A DNA stretch of 64,000 bases from Phorcus lineatus (Eukaryota > Mollusca > Gastropoda > Trochida > Trochidae): assembly GCA_921293015.1 (NCBI GenBank), contig OV121097.1, positions 12,897,940 through 12,961,939 of the forward strand, written 5' to 3'. How positions within the stretch are numbered: the stretch's first letter is position 1; each line of letters starts with the position of its first letter. The notes beneath the pieces are model-generated. The model saw nothing but the letters and a program-made list of their open reading frames with translations. It searched no databases and was not told where the DNA came from. Position numbers and translations under genes: made by a program. Of this stretch, positions 1 through 12,100 are shown in pieces.

Positions 1-43
1 GGCACAGAATGTGTCTACCTGAGACCCCCCACATTGTTCTCAC

Positions 44-139
44 CTGTCCGGCAAGGTGAGTGCCCCTTGTAGAATACTGGGAATCCTTGGCATCGAGATC
101 CTGGCATTTGGCGCTTTGTTGTGGCAGATGTGGAGCTCT
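44..139 (-). CDS. exon-like island (candidate internal exon)
   Basis: A 96-base segment clearly richer in GC than its flanks. On the minus strand it ends at a strong donor (ACAG|GTGAGA) and begins after a pyrimidine-rich tract ending TTCAAG, an AAG acceptor that is weaker than the usual CAG/TAG. All three minus frames are open, so the frame is not fixed by the sequence. Frame 0 agrees in phase with the candidate exon at 2256-2308. No domain is recognised. A competing plus-strand donor (CAAG|GTGAGT) overlaps it near base 54. Reading this as the downstream exon of the same minus-strand gene as 4349-4547 is inference. Confidence 0.22.
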
Positions 140-287
140 CTTGAAAAGAAGGAGTAAAAATCGTAACTTCGTGATATTCAGGAGTTTTTCTTGGCTGCGA
201 TTTGTATGTGCACCTCTGGCGCCGTGTAAATTATGAAAATACAGTGAGAGGGAAATAGAGTGGAAATTTAATACATATTTCAATACT

Positions 288-352
288 AGGGATATTTAAA
301 CCCGGCACCAAAGGGTAAAAGTCAAACACTCTACCGACTCAGCCAAAGGGAT
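288..352 (-). repeat. tRNA-Lys-like SINE head (degenerate)
   Basis: The minus strand reads TGGCTGAGTCGGTAGAG, a good pol III A box/D-arm. This is followed by an anticodon-like loop CTTTTAC and a B-box-like GGGTTTAAAT about 30 bases on. The arms do not pair well enough for a functional tRNA. This fits the tRNA-derived head of a SINE or a tRNA pseudogene. The loop resembles that of the copy at 56196-56268, which suggests the same Lys-type ancestor. Confidence 0.45.
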
Positions 353-2255
353 ATACCTTTAACCAAAACCGGTAGGAACGTTTTTGGCCTCACTCTGTTT
401 CAAAATTATAAGCAATTATAAATCAAATGTGGTTGGTAAAAATACTTTTTTTTAAAATTAATTAGATTAAAAGGCATAATTGGTTTTATGGCACTTTGCA
501 TATTTTCCTGATTGTATGTGTTGATCGTTTTTTCTTGGATGATTAATATTATATTTCAAATACATTTCATTTGAATAGTGGAAAAATGTTTTATTGTTAC
601 ATTTTAGAATACAGTGCATTAGTTCGAATAATTGTTTCTTTTGTTCTTTCAATCCACAGTCAAGAGCTCAGAGCAAAACAACAATTGTCAGCACTGACTG
701 TACAATGTGCTTATCTGCTCAACCACCAAGCCTTGCTCAAAATGTGATCAGTTTCTGATCCAGATGAAAGAATGTTTGATTTAAAAACATTTCTTAAAAA
801 TATTAAACTTTTTTGGTTATTTCACATTGGTCTGAAAGGTTTTCTTTGAAGATTTGTATAAGATAACTATCTGCCTGTCGATCAATTCCTGAAAAATTCA
901 AATTTTAGTTCCAAAAACAGCATTTAAAACTTTTCCAATTTCACAGCCATGATAAAAATAGATATCAAAGAGCAATCATTTTTCATTGTCGGCCATTTTG
1001 TCAATCACATTTTAGCAATTCCTCTCTGATAACCCGTTATTCTTTCACAGCTTTCATTCTTTTTATCACAAAAGAGAAAAACTTTTGAAACAAGAGATTA
1101 ATCAGACCTTATCAAAGACTATCTCGATATTCATCAGGTAAAACGTCGTCTTTTTCTACATAAAATCGTTATCGTTTGAAATTAAAGTCACTGTTAACAT
1201 TACACTTGATGAGTGGAAGCAATCGATTGATTTTTCATCTCCCTGACGTCTTTGTAAAACCAAAGATCACCGAATGAAATAGAAAACCTCAAAGTTTTCG
1301 CTACACTTTGATCCTAACACCAATGCCGAAACAATTGATTCATGATAAAGTAAAGACCTGTCAATTTGGAGACAGAACCACGTGTTAACTCAATGGATGG
1401 TTCTGAACTTCTCATCAGGGGAGGTAACTAGCATAATCTATCCTTGTCACTTGGCGAAAGTGATATGCTACTGTGAGAATGAGAATCCTTTCTTCGGGGC
1501 TTTTCAGGGGACTGGATCAATTAAGATTGATTATAAAATCGATAAAATTGTTTAACATAGACAGTCCAGAGATTGCTTCATTTTCTTTTTTAAAAACTGC
1601 GGACTTATTTGTTGCTTTTTTTGTTATTCCTGATTGGATGTGAAAGTTGATGTTCACTTGAAATTGCTTTTCAAAATAGACAAATTTGTGTTGGAAACTT
1701 TGAAAGTTTGTATTACGATGGTTGAAATTATATTGTTGTTCAGGACAAAAAAAATTGACTAAAAATATTTTTGTTTCAAGTTCAGCCATGATGAAAACAA
1801 AACCATTCAGACTGGTCTATCTACAGGAATGTTTAACATTTCAATTTCCATCTCAACCTATCAATAGGCAATAAATTTCTAAGTTTGACATATTTTTGTG
1901 TTAAGTTCAATTTACCTTTGATATTCTTTATAAGCATAATTTCCAAATGACTTGTCCATACTTTATAGTATACATGTAATAAAATTTTAAAAAATGAAAG
2001 TTTGGTAAGTAAAAATGTTTAATTTCTTTGGTAAAATAGGGAAAGAAAATCTGCAAATTGAAGTAAGAAAACATAAAAAATCTAAAAGCTAAAAAAAATG
2101 TTTAGTTCTTAGCAAGATATCAAAATAGAAGAACGTTTTTCTTTAGAATCTGTACAAAGTCTACTATCAGGAGTGTACCGACATATTTTTCATCTGAAGG
2201 CTATACGCACTTGGCTTAGTTCCAATAACCAGTACTCAGGAAAACGTTATCTCAC
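353..2255. other. AT-rich stretch, nothing recognised
   Basis: No supported gene, RNA or transposon end. Open frames on the minus strand (467-652, 1517-1789) have composition typical of random AT-rich DNA and lack splice context. A few TAATTA and ATTA motifs occur but do not cluster. Confidence 0.5.
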
Positions 2256-2308
2256 CTGGTGCGCTGCAGATTGCACAAAGATAGCTGCGAAAGATGCACG
2301 CATTCCTC
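2256..2308 (-). CDS. candidate 53-bp internal exon
   Basis: A short GC-rich island in AT-rich flanks. On the minus strand it lies between an acceptor (TTTTGAGACAG) and a strong donor (CACCAG|GTGAGA). Its length of 53 (2+51) accepts one carried base, which is exactly what the candidate exon at 4349-4547 leaves, and it ends in phase 0. In that phase the peptide starts GMRASFAAIFVQS. The other two frames are also open, so phase agreement is weak support. No family is recognised. Confidence 0.25.
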
Positions 2309-3384
2309 CTGTCTCAAAATGTTGGATCAAGTTTCCTTTGTATGTTTGTTTTTTAGTAGTATCACAAATGTTCACATATTTCTATGAAATAATATACATC
2401 CCGCAATAAAGGATAAATTTAACAGAAGTGATTGTGTGTTTAACTCATACTGTCACGATCCTACATACATCTACGCATATCTCTATACTAATGATTCTTC
2501 TATCTATACATTTTACTCAAAATATGAAATTATTTTCAAAAAAGGATAAAATTTTGAAACACCAAAATGTGAAAGAGATTTGATGTAAGGAGGTTAAATT
2601 GATAACATATATTTCCTTTGGTTGGAATAACCGCAGACAGGGTTCAATCAAGTCATATCTGCTCCAGTGAATTGGTTGCAACCAAAACTAGATGTGCAAT
2701 GAGAAACATTATTCAAATTAAACATTCAGTCAGTTCTCCAAACCATCTGTGATATGCTTACATATTTCTTGAAAAAACGAAATCAGTCAGAAATTCAAAC
2801 ATTATCTGCATGATTGGATAGAAAGAAAGGACCATATCCATGTAACAAATTTGCCATCTAGGGTTTTTGAAATATTTTTAGAAATGTTGCCTACTTGTAA
2901 CACAGGTTCCATGGGAAGATAAGATTTGAGTAACTTCTGTGAGAAAAGGATGTATTCTATGTTAACCTTGTTTCGATGCATATTCAATGAAGAATGACAA
3001 ATATGTCAAGTATTTGACATTTATCATTAAAAAACAACCACATAGTCTGTATTGCTTTTTCAAAAACCTCAAATCTATATGGAAAATATTCTTTCTAAAT
3101 TTGAAATTTGTTGTACCGTTTTTTTACATGTCTTGTTCTAAACTTATGTAATAAGAATGTCACGATCTTGTTCTAAGTGACAAGCAGATATTGAAACTGA
3201 CAATTTTATAAAAAGTTCTTTCAAAATCGCAAAATTTGTTTTTAAATCTTAATCTGTGTATAAACAGCTTGCATATAACCACGTTTTTGAAAATTAGGTT
3301 TGTAATAAATAAAACAAAATAAATTGGACGTTTATGTTGATGTTGTTAAAAAAATTCAGTCACATGTTTTAAATGTGTTAACAT
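2309..3384. other. AT-rich stretch, nothing recognised
   Basis: No gene or repeat supported. The minus strand has one neat acceptor (TTTTCTCACAG, near 2945) followed by an open frame of about 45 codons to 2802. That frame does not match the phase of the neighbouring candidate exons, so it is not called. Confidence 0.4.
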
Positions 3385-4290
3385 ATATCTAAAAAATCAT
3401 GCAGGTGAACAGGCTTCCCCCTGGTTTCAATTAAGACATAATTACCCTAGTGAAAAATTATAAAATTTAATTTTTTTTTAAATTTAAAAAATACCAAATC
3501 AAAAGTTTGACATGTGTTAACTCATCATACAGATTTTTCCAGGTGATCAACATCAACATATATACACCTGGCTGGTTTTGATTAATCAGTTACCTGTAAA
3601 AAAATAGAGATCTCAAATTTGACAAATACATTAACTTTTTAAATAATTATCTACCTAGCAGCTGGCTTTGATTAAAATGAATTATTTCTGACATCAAGAA
3701 GAAAATAAATTCTTTAGTCACAATGATTAAAGACATATGTTAAAAAGTTTGAAAACAGGACACACCTTTTATTAATTTATAGGTGAATTATTCTCAGATT
3801 GCTATTACAACTGGCAAGACATGATGAATAATTACTTGTGAAAAAATCAATAATTTTGTCAAATATAAATTTTGTATAATGACTTGTAAATATTTTGTAG
3901 AACTATTTGACATGTGTACAAATATTTCCAGATGAGCTTAATTCTGACTGGCTAACCCCTGGCTCCAATAGTAGACACATAAATTCTGAAAAGGAGAAGA
4001 AGAAAATTATTATTAATCCTTATTAGAAAAAAAACATAGCCAAATGGTTGACATTTGCACTGTGAATGACATAGACAGGTAAGAATAGAAGAATCAATTA
4101 CCTGTAAAAAGACCCAAGTATCTAAAAAAGGATATTGATATTTTTAAGAAAGTTGTTTCCAAACTTAGTTCCAAAATTGCCAACATGTGTACTTGATTAA
4201 ATTTTCCAGGTGAACTGTTATCTAATTGGCTTACACCTGTCCAGGTATGATGAAGTTAATTAGCTCGCCCAGCTTGAGTGTTAATTGTTG
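3385..4290 (+). repeat. degenerate ~140-bp tandem repeat
   Basis: About six diverged copies of one unit, at roughly 3402, 3540, 3640, 3781, 3929 and 4208. Shared pieces are a GACATGTGT element, then CCAGGTGAA, then a CCTGGCT(GG)TTTGATTAA element and a TTACCTGTAAAAA element. CAGGTG E-box-like cores recur with the unit. Copies differ greatly, so the array is old. The repeated TTACCTGTAAAAA piece contributes spurious minus-strand donor sites. Confidence 0.5.
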
Positions 4291-4348
4291 CAAGGTGAAT
4301 CTGTCATAATAGTTTGACACTTCAATATCTGTTTCCATGGCAACTCAC

Positions 4349-4547
4349 CTGTATAAATAGTTTCTTTCTCATCGAAGACTGTGCAATGTTGATAAATGAT
4401 CTTGAAATAGTCCAGATTGGTTTGTTTGTCTTTAAGTAATTGTTTGTATACTTCGCGGCTGGGTTGGAAACAAATAATGAGATCTCTTGAAAAATTACTT
4501 TGTTGGAAGACCTTTTTGTCCAAAATCCAATTTGGAAGATTTTTTAG
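4349..4547 (-). CDS. candidate protein-coding exon, unknown product
   Basis: The best host exon candidate in the window. On the minus strand a 66-codon open frame runs from an acceptor-like CCAACAG (preceded by TCTATCATTTG) to a consensus donor ATACAG|GTGAGT. It starts in phase 0 and leaves one base. Residue and codon use look protein-like (for example FQPSREVYKQLLKDK and YFKIIYQHCTVFDE) despite the AT-rich context. I do not recognise the family. The phase fits the candidate exon at 2256-2308. No start codon is visible, so it would be internal. It could still be a chance open frame or an old pseudoexon. Confidence 0.38.
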
Positions 4548-5599
4548 CTGTTGGTATTAACAAATGATAGACTAATAATTTGGGATATGTTTTTTGGATG
4601 GCGCCATCTTTATGCGAGTTGTAAGGCACAAAGTCTAAAGACACTGACAATACACTGTTACAGGGTCTGCCATTTTGTTTTTGTTTCATTAAATGTATTC
4701 TCTCCCCACAGCGGTAGCTCTGTCATTAATTCCTATACAACTTCTGTTATAATAAAAGCTCTTCTTGAGCTTCCAGCAGTTTCCCCTAGCGGCATAAAAT
4801 TGCAACTTAAACTATACCTTGCAAAATTTCAGCCAATGAAAACACAGAATGTATGAGAAACATATTTGTTGTCAAACACACTATAGCGTATATGCAATGA
4901 CGTAGTCGCTAAATGAGGCAAATGTGTTCTGTAAAGAAGACTCAATGTGCAAGGTGCATATTCAGATAAAGTTTAGCTTTTGGAAACCTTACAGAAATAA
5001 CTTAGGCAATTTGAATGATGACTTTTTAAATGAAACCGCTGATTGCACAACTAACTTTTATTGCATTGAATCAAATTTCTACATTTCTTGACTGAGAAAT
5101 GTTTGTATTATGACAGGTTTATATAAATTTATGACGGAGCCACCTCTGTTGGGAGAGAATGCATTATGTGATCAAGTGGCCCACTGTAGGTATTTTGTGG
5201 CATAAAACGGTTAACTTTTGTTCTTGTTGGAAAATTTGTTCAAAGGTATGTCAAAATTCAATATGGATCCCTTCAGAAGACATTCAGAGACTACAACTAT
5301 ATATTGATGTGATATTATAACATTAATGTGAAGTGTCTTGACACTAAATGAAGAAATCGCTTTCATAAATGACACATTCAGCACAATCTTCCTGTCTCCT
5401 TATTGGGTTAAATTATAGACGTGTCATTCCTGTGCCATATTTCCAATTCTTCCTTGACAATACTAATACTTGAAACCAAGTCAGCTAATCTTGCAAAAAG
5501 GTTGCAAAAAAAGGGGGTAGCCAATGGGCTTCTATTTAATCAAGTTTCAATGACATTTTTATGGAGTGTGGCAGGTGATCATGTAATGAGTTTGATTGA
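4548..5599. other. no feature recognised
   Basis: AT-rich DNA without supported genes. Open frames on both strands between 4551 and 5657 overlap one another and lack splice signals consistent with coding. Confidence 0.45.
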
Positions 5600-5822
5600 C
5601 AAGAGACACAAAATTGAAGTTCAGCAACAACGGGTCAGGCTGGTACCGAATGGGTGACCAGTTGTTCTCAATATTTTACAAAGCAACATGCTTACAATTT
5701 ACCATATTTATATATTGTATAATATTAAAATTTTCAAGTGAAGATTTCTCAAAGGATACCATGTATCTAATGGCTGAAATATTGCCCAAGCGGCGTTAAA
5801 CAATAACTCACTCACTCAAAGG
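5600..5822 (-). repeat. molluscan SINE-like fragment
   Basis: Read on the minus strand, 5763-5822 begins GAGTGAGTGAGTT, continues TTTAACGCCGCTT and GCAATATTTCAGCCAT. I recall this layout as the start of a very abundant repeat in gastropod genomes. Further on (5619-5663) the minus strand has CTGGTCACCCATTC ... TTGTTGCTGAAC, the same module found at 14816-14890, 16160-16225 (minus) and 56335-56790. The family name is not asserted. The fragment supports a gastropod origin for the window. Confidence 0.6.
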
Positions 5823-6129
5823 ATACCACTTCTTGCAAAATATATTCAGACATTTAGAATATGTCTTTTGATTGATTAAACACACACATATTTTGATGAT
5901 TAGCTTATGAAGTTGATGAACTATTAGCAAGTCTTGATTGGTTTCTCTCATGTTGGCATGTCTCCATTTGACCGACTAGAGAAAATTTCTCTTGATTTAT
6001 CAAAAAAACCCCTACTATTATCCTTTCTTAACAATACACTGTTGTTTCTTTATTGCAATTTACCGATTTACTGATAATACCGCGCAACCTTATACAGTAC
6101 ACCAATATAAAGGCTCTTTTTAAAACGAC
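5823..6129. other. no feature recognised
   Basis: Non-repetitive AT-rich DNA between the SINE fragment and the next tandem array. Confidence 0.4.
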
Positions 6130-7135
6130 ACTGATCTTTTAGTCTCTACTGGTGTACTCAATTGATTGAAATCATACACATTTCTATAAACCTTTGATGT
6201 CATTTTGAGATCAGGTCATTAAATGTGGTATGGAAAATAGTATATAGGATATATATGTATATTGAATTCTAGGTGTAGATTGCTGCTACTTGGTTATGTT
6301 TTGTTACATTAAAACACACCAAAGATTCTTATGTCTACAAACAAGTATACTCGATTGATCGAGAATGCACACTTGCAAGTCTTTGCCTTCATTGATGTTA
6401 TCTTGGGGTCAGGTCATTACGAGTGGACAGAAAATACTATCTACGATTTTGCATCCTACATGTCGCTTCAGGGCATTTGCTCTGCTTTGTGGGAAAAAAA
6501 CAACAAAAAAGTACACTTGTTTGATCGAAGACACAAACGCAAGTTTATGGTGTCACGTTGTTAAAAGTGGTATGGAAAATAGTATTTACAATATTGTGTT
6601 CTGAATGAAGCCTGCCTTGCCTTGATTTTGTTTCAAGAAAAGGAACACAAAGCTCCTTATGTCTGCAAAGTTTTTTGAACTGTTGATATAATCATGGTAT
6701 CATGTTGTTTAAAGTGGTATGGAAAATAGTATTTATAATATTGAATTCTTGATGTAGCCTGCCTTACCTTGGTTTTGTTTCAAGGAAAAGAACACAAAGA
6801 TCTTTATGTCTACAGACGAGAACATGTTATTGATGTAGATCAAGTTTCTGTGACCATCTATGTAATCATGAGGTTATTGAATGTTGTAGTGAAAATAGCA
6901 TCTAAGATATTGTCTTCCACAGCCTGCCACGCCTGTTACATCAAAAAACACGTCCAATGTCCTTATGTCTATAAACTTTATATTGATCAAAGACCCACAC
7001 GCAAGGTGCTGTGACGATTGATATAATCTTTGAGGTCAGGTCATTACAAGTCGTACAGAAAATAGTATTTACGACATTGTATCGACATTGTATCGTAGCT
7101 GTCGCCTACCGTGCCTCTGCTCTAATTATTATCAT
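6130..7135 (+). repeat. degenerate ~165-bp tandem repeat
   Basis: Five to six diverged copies. Each carries GGTCAGGTCATTA-like and GTGGTATGGAAAATAGTAT elements, then GTAGCCTGCCTTACC, then AAGATCCTTATGTCTAC and GATCGAAGACACA. The GAAAATAGTAT element recurs near 6230, 6437, 6575, 6725, 6892 and 7058. The short plus-strand open frames here (6331-6604, 6769-7014) follow the repeat and are not called as genes. Confidence 0.6.
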
Positions 7136-7634
7136 CAGCAAAGATCCGGTTGGCAGCAAGAAATGCTAACATCATCGGCTGCCTACCGTCAATTTACCGC
7201 AATTACGGTTATTATTTGAAGAGGAAAGTCAGCTTGTTAATGGATCCACTTCTAAGTGGAACCAAGTTCATACATCTTTCTCGAAAGATGATAACAATAG
7301 GAATTTATGGATCTTACTGAGGATGGAAAATGCGGGTTAGAATGGGTGGAGATGTTTTATGTTCCACTTTTGCTAAAAATTGATATTGTGGCAATACTTG
7401 TGCCTGAAGTCAGCTAGGAAGAAATATGCAGGTTAGGAGAACTGGAGCCAATCTATATTCTACTTATGCCCCCCAAAAAATGATATTCGGATTGTATTTG
7501 AGGTCAGTCATATAACAGATATGTAACAAAAGCATGAATCTTTAATTTTGAGAGGAGACAAAAAAAATTTTTTTGAATATCAATTTTTTTTTCAGTCAAA
7601 GGACATGTGTACACACCATAAAATTTTAATAAAC
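7136..7634. other. no gene; weak internal duplication
   Basis: Two similar pieces (GATGGAAAATGCGGGTTAGAA near 7322 and a diverged copy near 7425, each followed by TATTCTACTT/TATGTTCCACTT and TGATATT) suggest a local duplication of about 100 bases. No gene is seen. Confidence 0.35.
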
Positions 7635-8097
7635 CAGGGCTCCAGATAATTATTTGGACTGAAGGGTATTTCACTCCTCAAAACAAAAATTGAGGAGTAA
7701 AATTTCCACATGAAAAAAAACTAGGAGTATTTCAAGGTTTATCGTTTGTCAGATCCTATTTCAAAGTTAGCATCTTTGTCGATTTAATCATTGATTATAT
7801 TTTCCACACGTTTAATCTATAGATAAACCAGTGATTTCTCTTTGACGGAATATGAAATCAGTAATCTTTTTTTTTCGTACAGGTTCGCATCAAGTTAACT
7901 ACTATTCGAAATGTAAAGACCAGTCATGTAGAAATGAAATGTTATTTTGACAAGTTATGATTACTCTTGTAAACAAATATCTGACTCGTATTCTGGGAAA
8001 GTTGTGCATAACGGTCACTCATTGATTTAATTCTTAATGCGTATATCTGAATTACCCGTGCATATTTACGCAGATACACATCTTATCTGGAACCCTG
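7635..8097. mobile_element. hAT-like non-autonomous element (MITE)
   Basis: The two ends form a terminal inverted repeat of about 15 bases: CAGGGCTCCAGATAA at the left and, on the other strand at the right, CAGGGTTCCAGATAA. A CAGGG terminus is typical of hAT-type DNA transposons. Length is 463 bases with no transposase frame, so it would be mobilised in trans. An 8-bp target duplication is not evident (TAATAAAC left, TAAATGCA right). A perfect 9-bp hairpin (ACTCCTCAA/TTGAGGAGT) lies at about 7671-7699. Confidence 0.55.
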
Positions 8098-8461
8098 TAA
8101 ATGCAATATATTTTTCATTTAACAATATATTAACACAACATGCATAGGAGTATCGGTTTCTTTTTTCTCAATTCAAGGCATGAAATTTTTTCAAAAGGAT
8201 CGGTATTAATCATATAGATATTGTATGATATCGAAATGCTTTTTTTTGCTTGCAATCAGTACAGCCCTACTTGATATTGCCATGTTTCAGTATTTCTTAG
8301 CTTTTTAGCAATGGTCTCATTGTAACGATTACTGATGGCAAATGAATAAATAATATTGATTGAAGTAATTGGTGCAAAGGCTTGTCAGAGGTCCAAGATA
8401 TAAAAAATGAGAAATGAGTGCCAAAAGGGGCGACCAGGGCATATATACTCATTTAAACATA
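8098..8461. other. no feature recognised
   Basis: AT-rich DNA with short T runs. No repeat or gene supported. Confidence 0.4.
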
Positions 8462-9110
8462 GCTTCTGATTTGATTCAGGATTAAGTTGGGTCTTTTAGA
8501 TTTGTTTGATTCAGGTATGACATTTGCTATGATTCAGGAATGACGTCTGCTTTGATTCAAGAATGACGTCTGCTTTGATTCAAGAATGACGTCTGCTTTG
8601 ATTCAAGAATGACGTCTGCTTTAGTTCAGGAATGATGACTGCACCATGCTTTTAATTGAATCAGGAATGACATCTTCTTTAATTCAGGAATGAAGTCTGC
8701 TTTGATTCAGGAATGACGTTTGCTTTAGATCAAGAATGATGTCTGCTTTGACTCAGGAATAAAGTGTGCTTTGATTCAAGAATGACGTCTGCTTTGATTC
8801 AGGAATGACATCTGCTTTAATTCAGGAATAACATCTGCTTTGATTCAGGAATGACATCTGCTTTAATTCAGGAATAACATCTGCTTTAATTCAGGAATGA
8901 CGTCTGCTTTTATTCAGGAATGACGTCTGCTAATTACATTCAGGATAAGGTCTGCTTTGATTCAATCATTATTCAAGAATTGTGTTATTCAGGAATTATG
9001 TAATTCAGGAATGAGGACTCTTTTGAATCAGGAATGACGTCTGCTCCGAATCATTACTTCAGGAATAGTGTTCGTCTTGATATGAGAATAGCATCCACCT
9101 TTACTCAGAT
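8462..9110 (+). repeat. 23-bp minisatellite with TGACGTC motifs
   Basis: Tandem units of about 23 bases with consensus GAATGACGTCTGCTTTGATTCA. They are most regular from 8530 to 8930 and degrade at both ends. TGACGTC (seven of eight bases of the CRE/ATF palindrome) occurs at 8541, 8564, 8587, 8610, 8783, 8898, 8921 and 9035; variants TGACATC and TGACGTT fill other units. The first four perfect motifs are spaced exactly 23 bases apart. No promoter or gene start is seen beside it, so any regulatory role is unproven. Confidence 0.8.
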
Positions 9111-12100
9111 TGAGTGTCAGTTTAGAAAGCTAGATGAAGACGGTTAATTGATTGAGGAATAGAATGTCTGTTTTTGGAATAGTGTCTGTGTTGCTTCGAT
9201 CAAGAATAGCTCATGCCTTGCATATGAACCACGGTTGAACTAGAAGAGGTTTAGCATGTCCATTCGAAAATAGTCTCCTTATTTCTTGATTTGAGGAAAA
9301 CATAAGAGCTGGTCCATGATTTATGTATAAATTTGGCGCCTTTTATATACTCTAGGTCAGCATTCATTAATTCTAGGCTTTGGCAATACACATGCACCTT
9401 GCAAGACCAAGAAATAATTTGTTAAAAATTATGACTGAATGATTGTCTAGAAAATCTTCTGTCAAGTCTTGTTTGAAAGTCAGTCAGAGCTGAAGAAGCC
9501 TAATTAAAGTTCAGCTTTAGCAAAAATGTTAATGTTGGTTGGGATATTTCACAATTTAGGAATAAAATCTCTGAAATTAAAATATTTACACTGTACATAT
9601 TTCGGGTTATGAAGTTGATTTTAAAGGCCTGGAAGTATTTAATACAACGTAGCGTTAAACATGCATACTATGAAATTGGATATATTCAAATTTTGCTTAC
9701 AACTAGAAAAGTGAAAATGGCAGCCACTATAATTTATCCAATAACAATGCTAATAATATGTTTATTAAATCGTTATTTTTTAAGATTGCTTTAAAGACGT
9801 TCCGAACGTTTGTCAGTGCGCATATTTTTGCGCATCTGCAAAAGTGCCGCTAACAGTTTGTGAAACCTAAAGTTGCGTAAACATTGTAGAAAAAATTTCA
9901 CTGACGCGTTGTCGATGTTGGGAAAATAAGGAAATTTGGTCTGCTTCGTTGTCTATTATATGATCCATGTACATATTAGTCATAGATTTTAAGAATCATA
10001 TGCATTGGTCATAATCGGCAGAGATGTTCTGACACAAGTGTTCACTGAACGTGAATTCGCAATCCGTTGTTTCATAGGTTATAATTAGATTGCGGTTTTC
10101 AAAAGTGTACTCCAATTATTATTTTCGAAACAGAGAAAATGTTACTGATAACATTTGTATTTTTACATTCTGCATAAAACCGATTGTAGATGAACTAATA
10201 CAAGTTATCCGTTGCAGTCACTTTGTTGAACATTGTTGCAGTGACGTCATGTAATGTGCGGAAAATACACTGTGCATGGAATAGTCCTCGTCATTTTTCA
10301 CAACAAATGACTATTAACGGAACTTTTATGCTTTGAAAGATATTCATCAATCTTGAAAATGATGTAACTTGTAGAATAATTAGAACGGAATATTTAGTAA
10401 CCCTCATTAGGCCGTATAAGCAGTAGAGGTTTCGGTACGTAAAATCTCATTTCGAATAGCTTTTTTGCTAGAACATAACAGATGTAAATAAACCGTTGCA
10501 TTGCCATCTCAAACAATAAATAGAAATTCATAATAAAGAATCGAAGCAAATCATTTTTGGAAAAGTTCTTGATAGATTTTAAAATGAAAAGGCAAAACGG
10601 TCATTGAGACAAAATGAGTATTTGAAAAATCGGGAATGTATCGCGGAATGTTTACAATTCAGTTTGCCTGCATTTATTTTGCAAATTAATTATATGAGCG
10701 GTAATTTTCAATCATGTACACACTTACAATTATGGGAAAACATTTATTAACATATCATTCACTGTAACATTTACCAATCAAGCGAAATTAATTACCGTGG
10801 TAAAAATATATTTGACCAAGTCAAAAGTCAAAAAGAAATTGAAAATACATGTATGTCCGTAGTCTGCTTGGTTCATGAAGTAAATCATATGATTTTACTT
10901 TCATCCTGGAGATAACAAAGTTATTTGTTATCAACTCAAGAGTATGACTTAAATATGAACGTAAGCACCAAATGCTTCCCGAACCGGGCCGACTTGATTG
11001 TGGTCTATTCCTCATCGTATTAGCTTCGCCAAATTGCGGCACTAGGATGCAGTGTTCCTTTTCGCGCAATATATAGATCTTTGAGAGGAAGTTTTGAGGG
11101 TAAATCTTAATGTTTTGTGATGGGATTTTTGTGTGCCTTCAATCCACATAATTATCCCACTATCTGACACATTCATCTAGCGCCAAAAAACTCAAATCAT
11201 TCACAAACAGAAAACATTTGTCATATTTAAAAGGTGTGTTTAAAAAAAACTGCTTGTGGATACTAATACTTTGTTAACAGGTGGATTTGACCAAGAGGCC
11301 ATAAATGTCTTTTGACACTTCAAATATTACATAACACTGACCTAAGAATTTCAGGAAATACTTTGAAACTGGATAACTGTGTACTTCAAACCATTATCAT
11401 GAATTATCATCCAAGGGAAATAAAGAGTTACCTCCCCTTATGAGTTTTGTCATATATGTAATTTTAACTTCAGCTTCAATTATCTCGGAAATTAGGCCCG
11501 TGACATATCTGTTTTCTTTCAAATTATTTCTTTGCAATATATTTTCTTCTATTTAAAACATATTTGAACTATTTTTCATTTATTTTTATTACTGAACGCG
11601 TCTTATGAAGCTATTTTTGTAGCGATCATCATTGAACTTGTATCTGAATATTTGCAAATAAGTTACAAAACTCAAGAAAGGAAATACAAGAATAAATGGT
11701 TTTATTACATTTTCATCTCATTTTTTGGAAATAAGTAAACTGAACTCTAAATGTTTTTATTTTTTTGTTCTTAAGATAAAATTAGCAAAATTTGGTCTTT
11801 TCCCAATTTTTTAAAATAAACCCGTCAAAATCATCATTTGTCGGAAAAAAAGGTCCGTGACATGCACTTTTTATTTTTGAATATCTAAGAATACATATTC
11901 AGCTTTCACCTTGCAAATTTACAGCAATTTTTCATTTATTTTGTTAATTGGTACGAACGTCTTTAATAAACTATATTTCATCCTTTGTTCTGAGTGCAGG
12001 AAAATTCAAAAGCTAGATCGACACATTATAAGTTCAGCCATTTTCAACTGTCTATTTTTTCCTGTTGTGTGCTTAGCTGAACAGAACTTTATTTTGACTC

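Noticed and set aside
1..84. Plus-strand exon ending at CAAG|GTGAGT (base 54)
   Set aside because: The site is good, but the minus-strand reading offers a longer GC-rich island with its own donor; the window edge hides the upstream part, so it was not called separately.
8462..9110. CRISPR-like regular array
   Set aside because: Units are contiguous tandem copies without unique spacers, and the DNA is metazoan.
10821..11069. Minus-strand frame with a GC-richer beginning
   Set aside because: No acceptor or donor fits the GC-rich part, and the remainder is AT-rich and non-coding in appearance.
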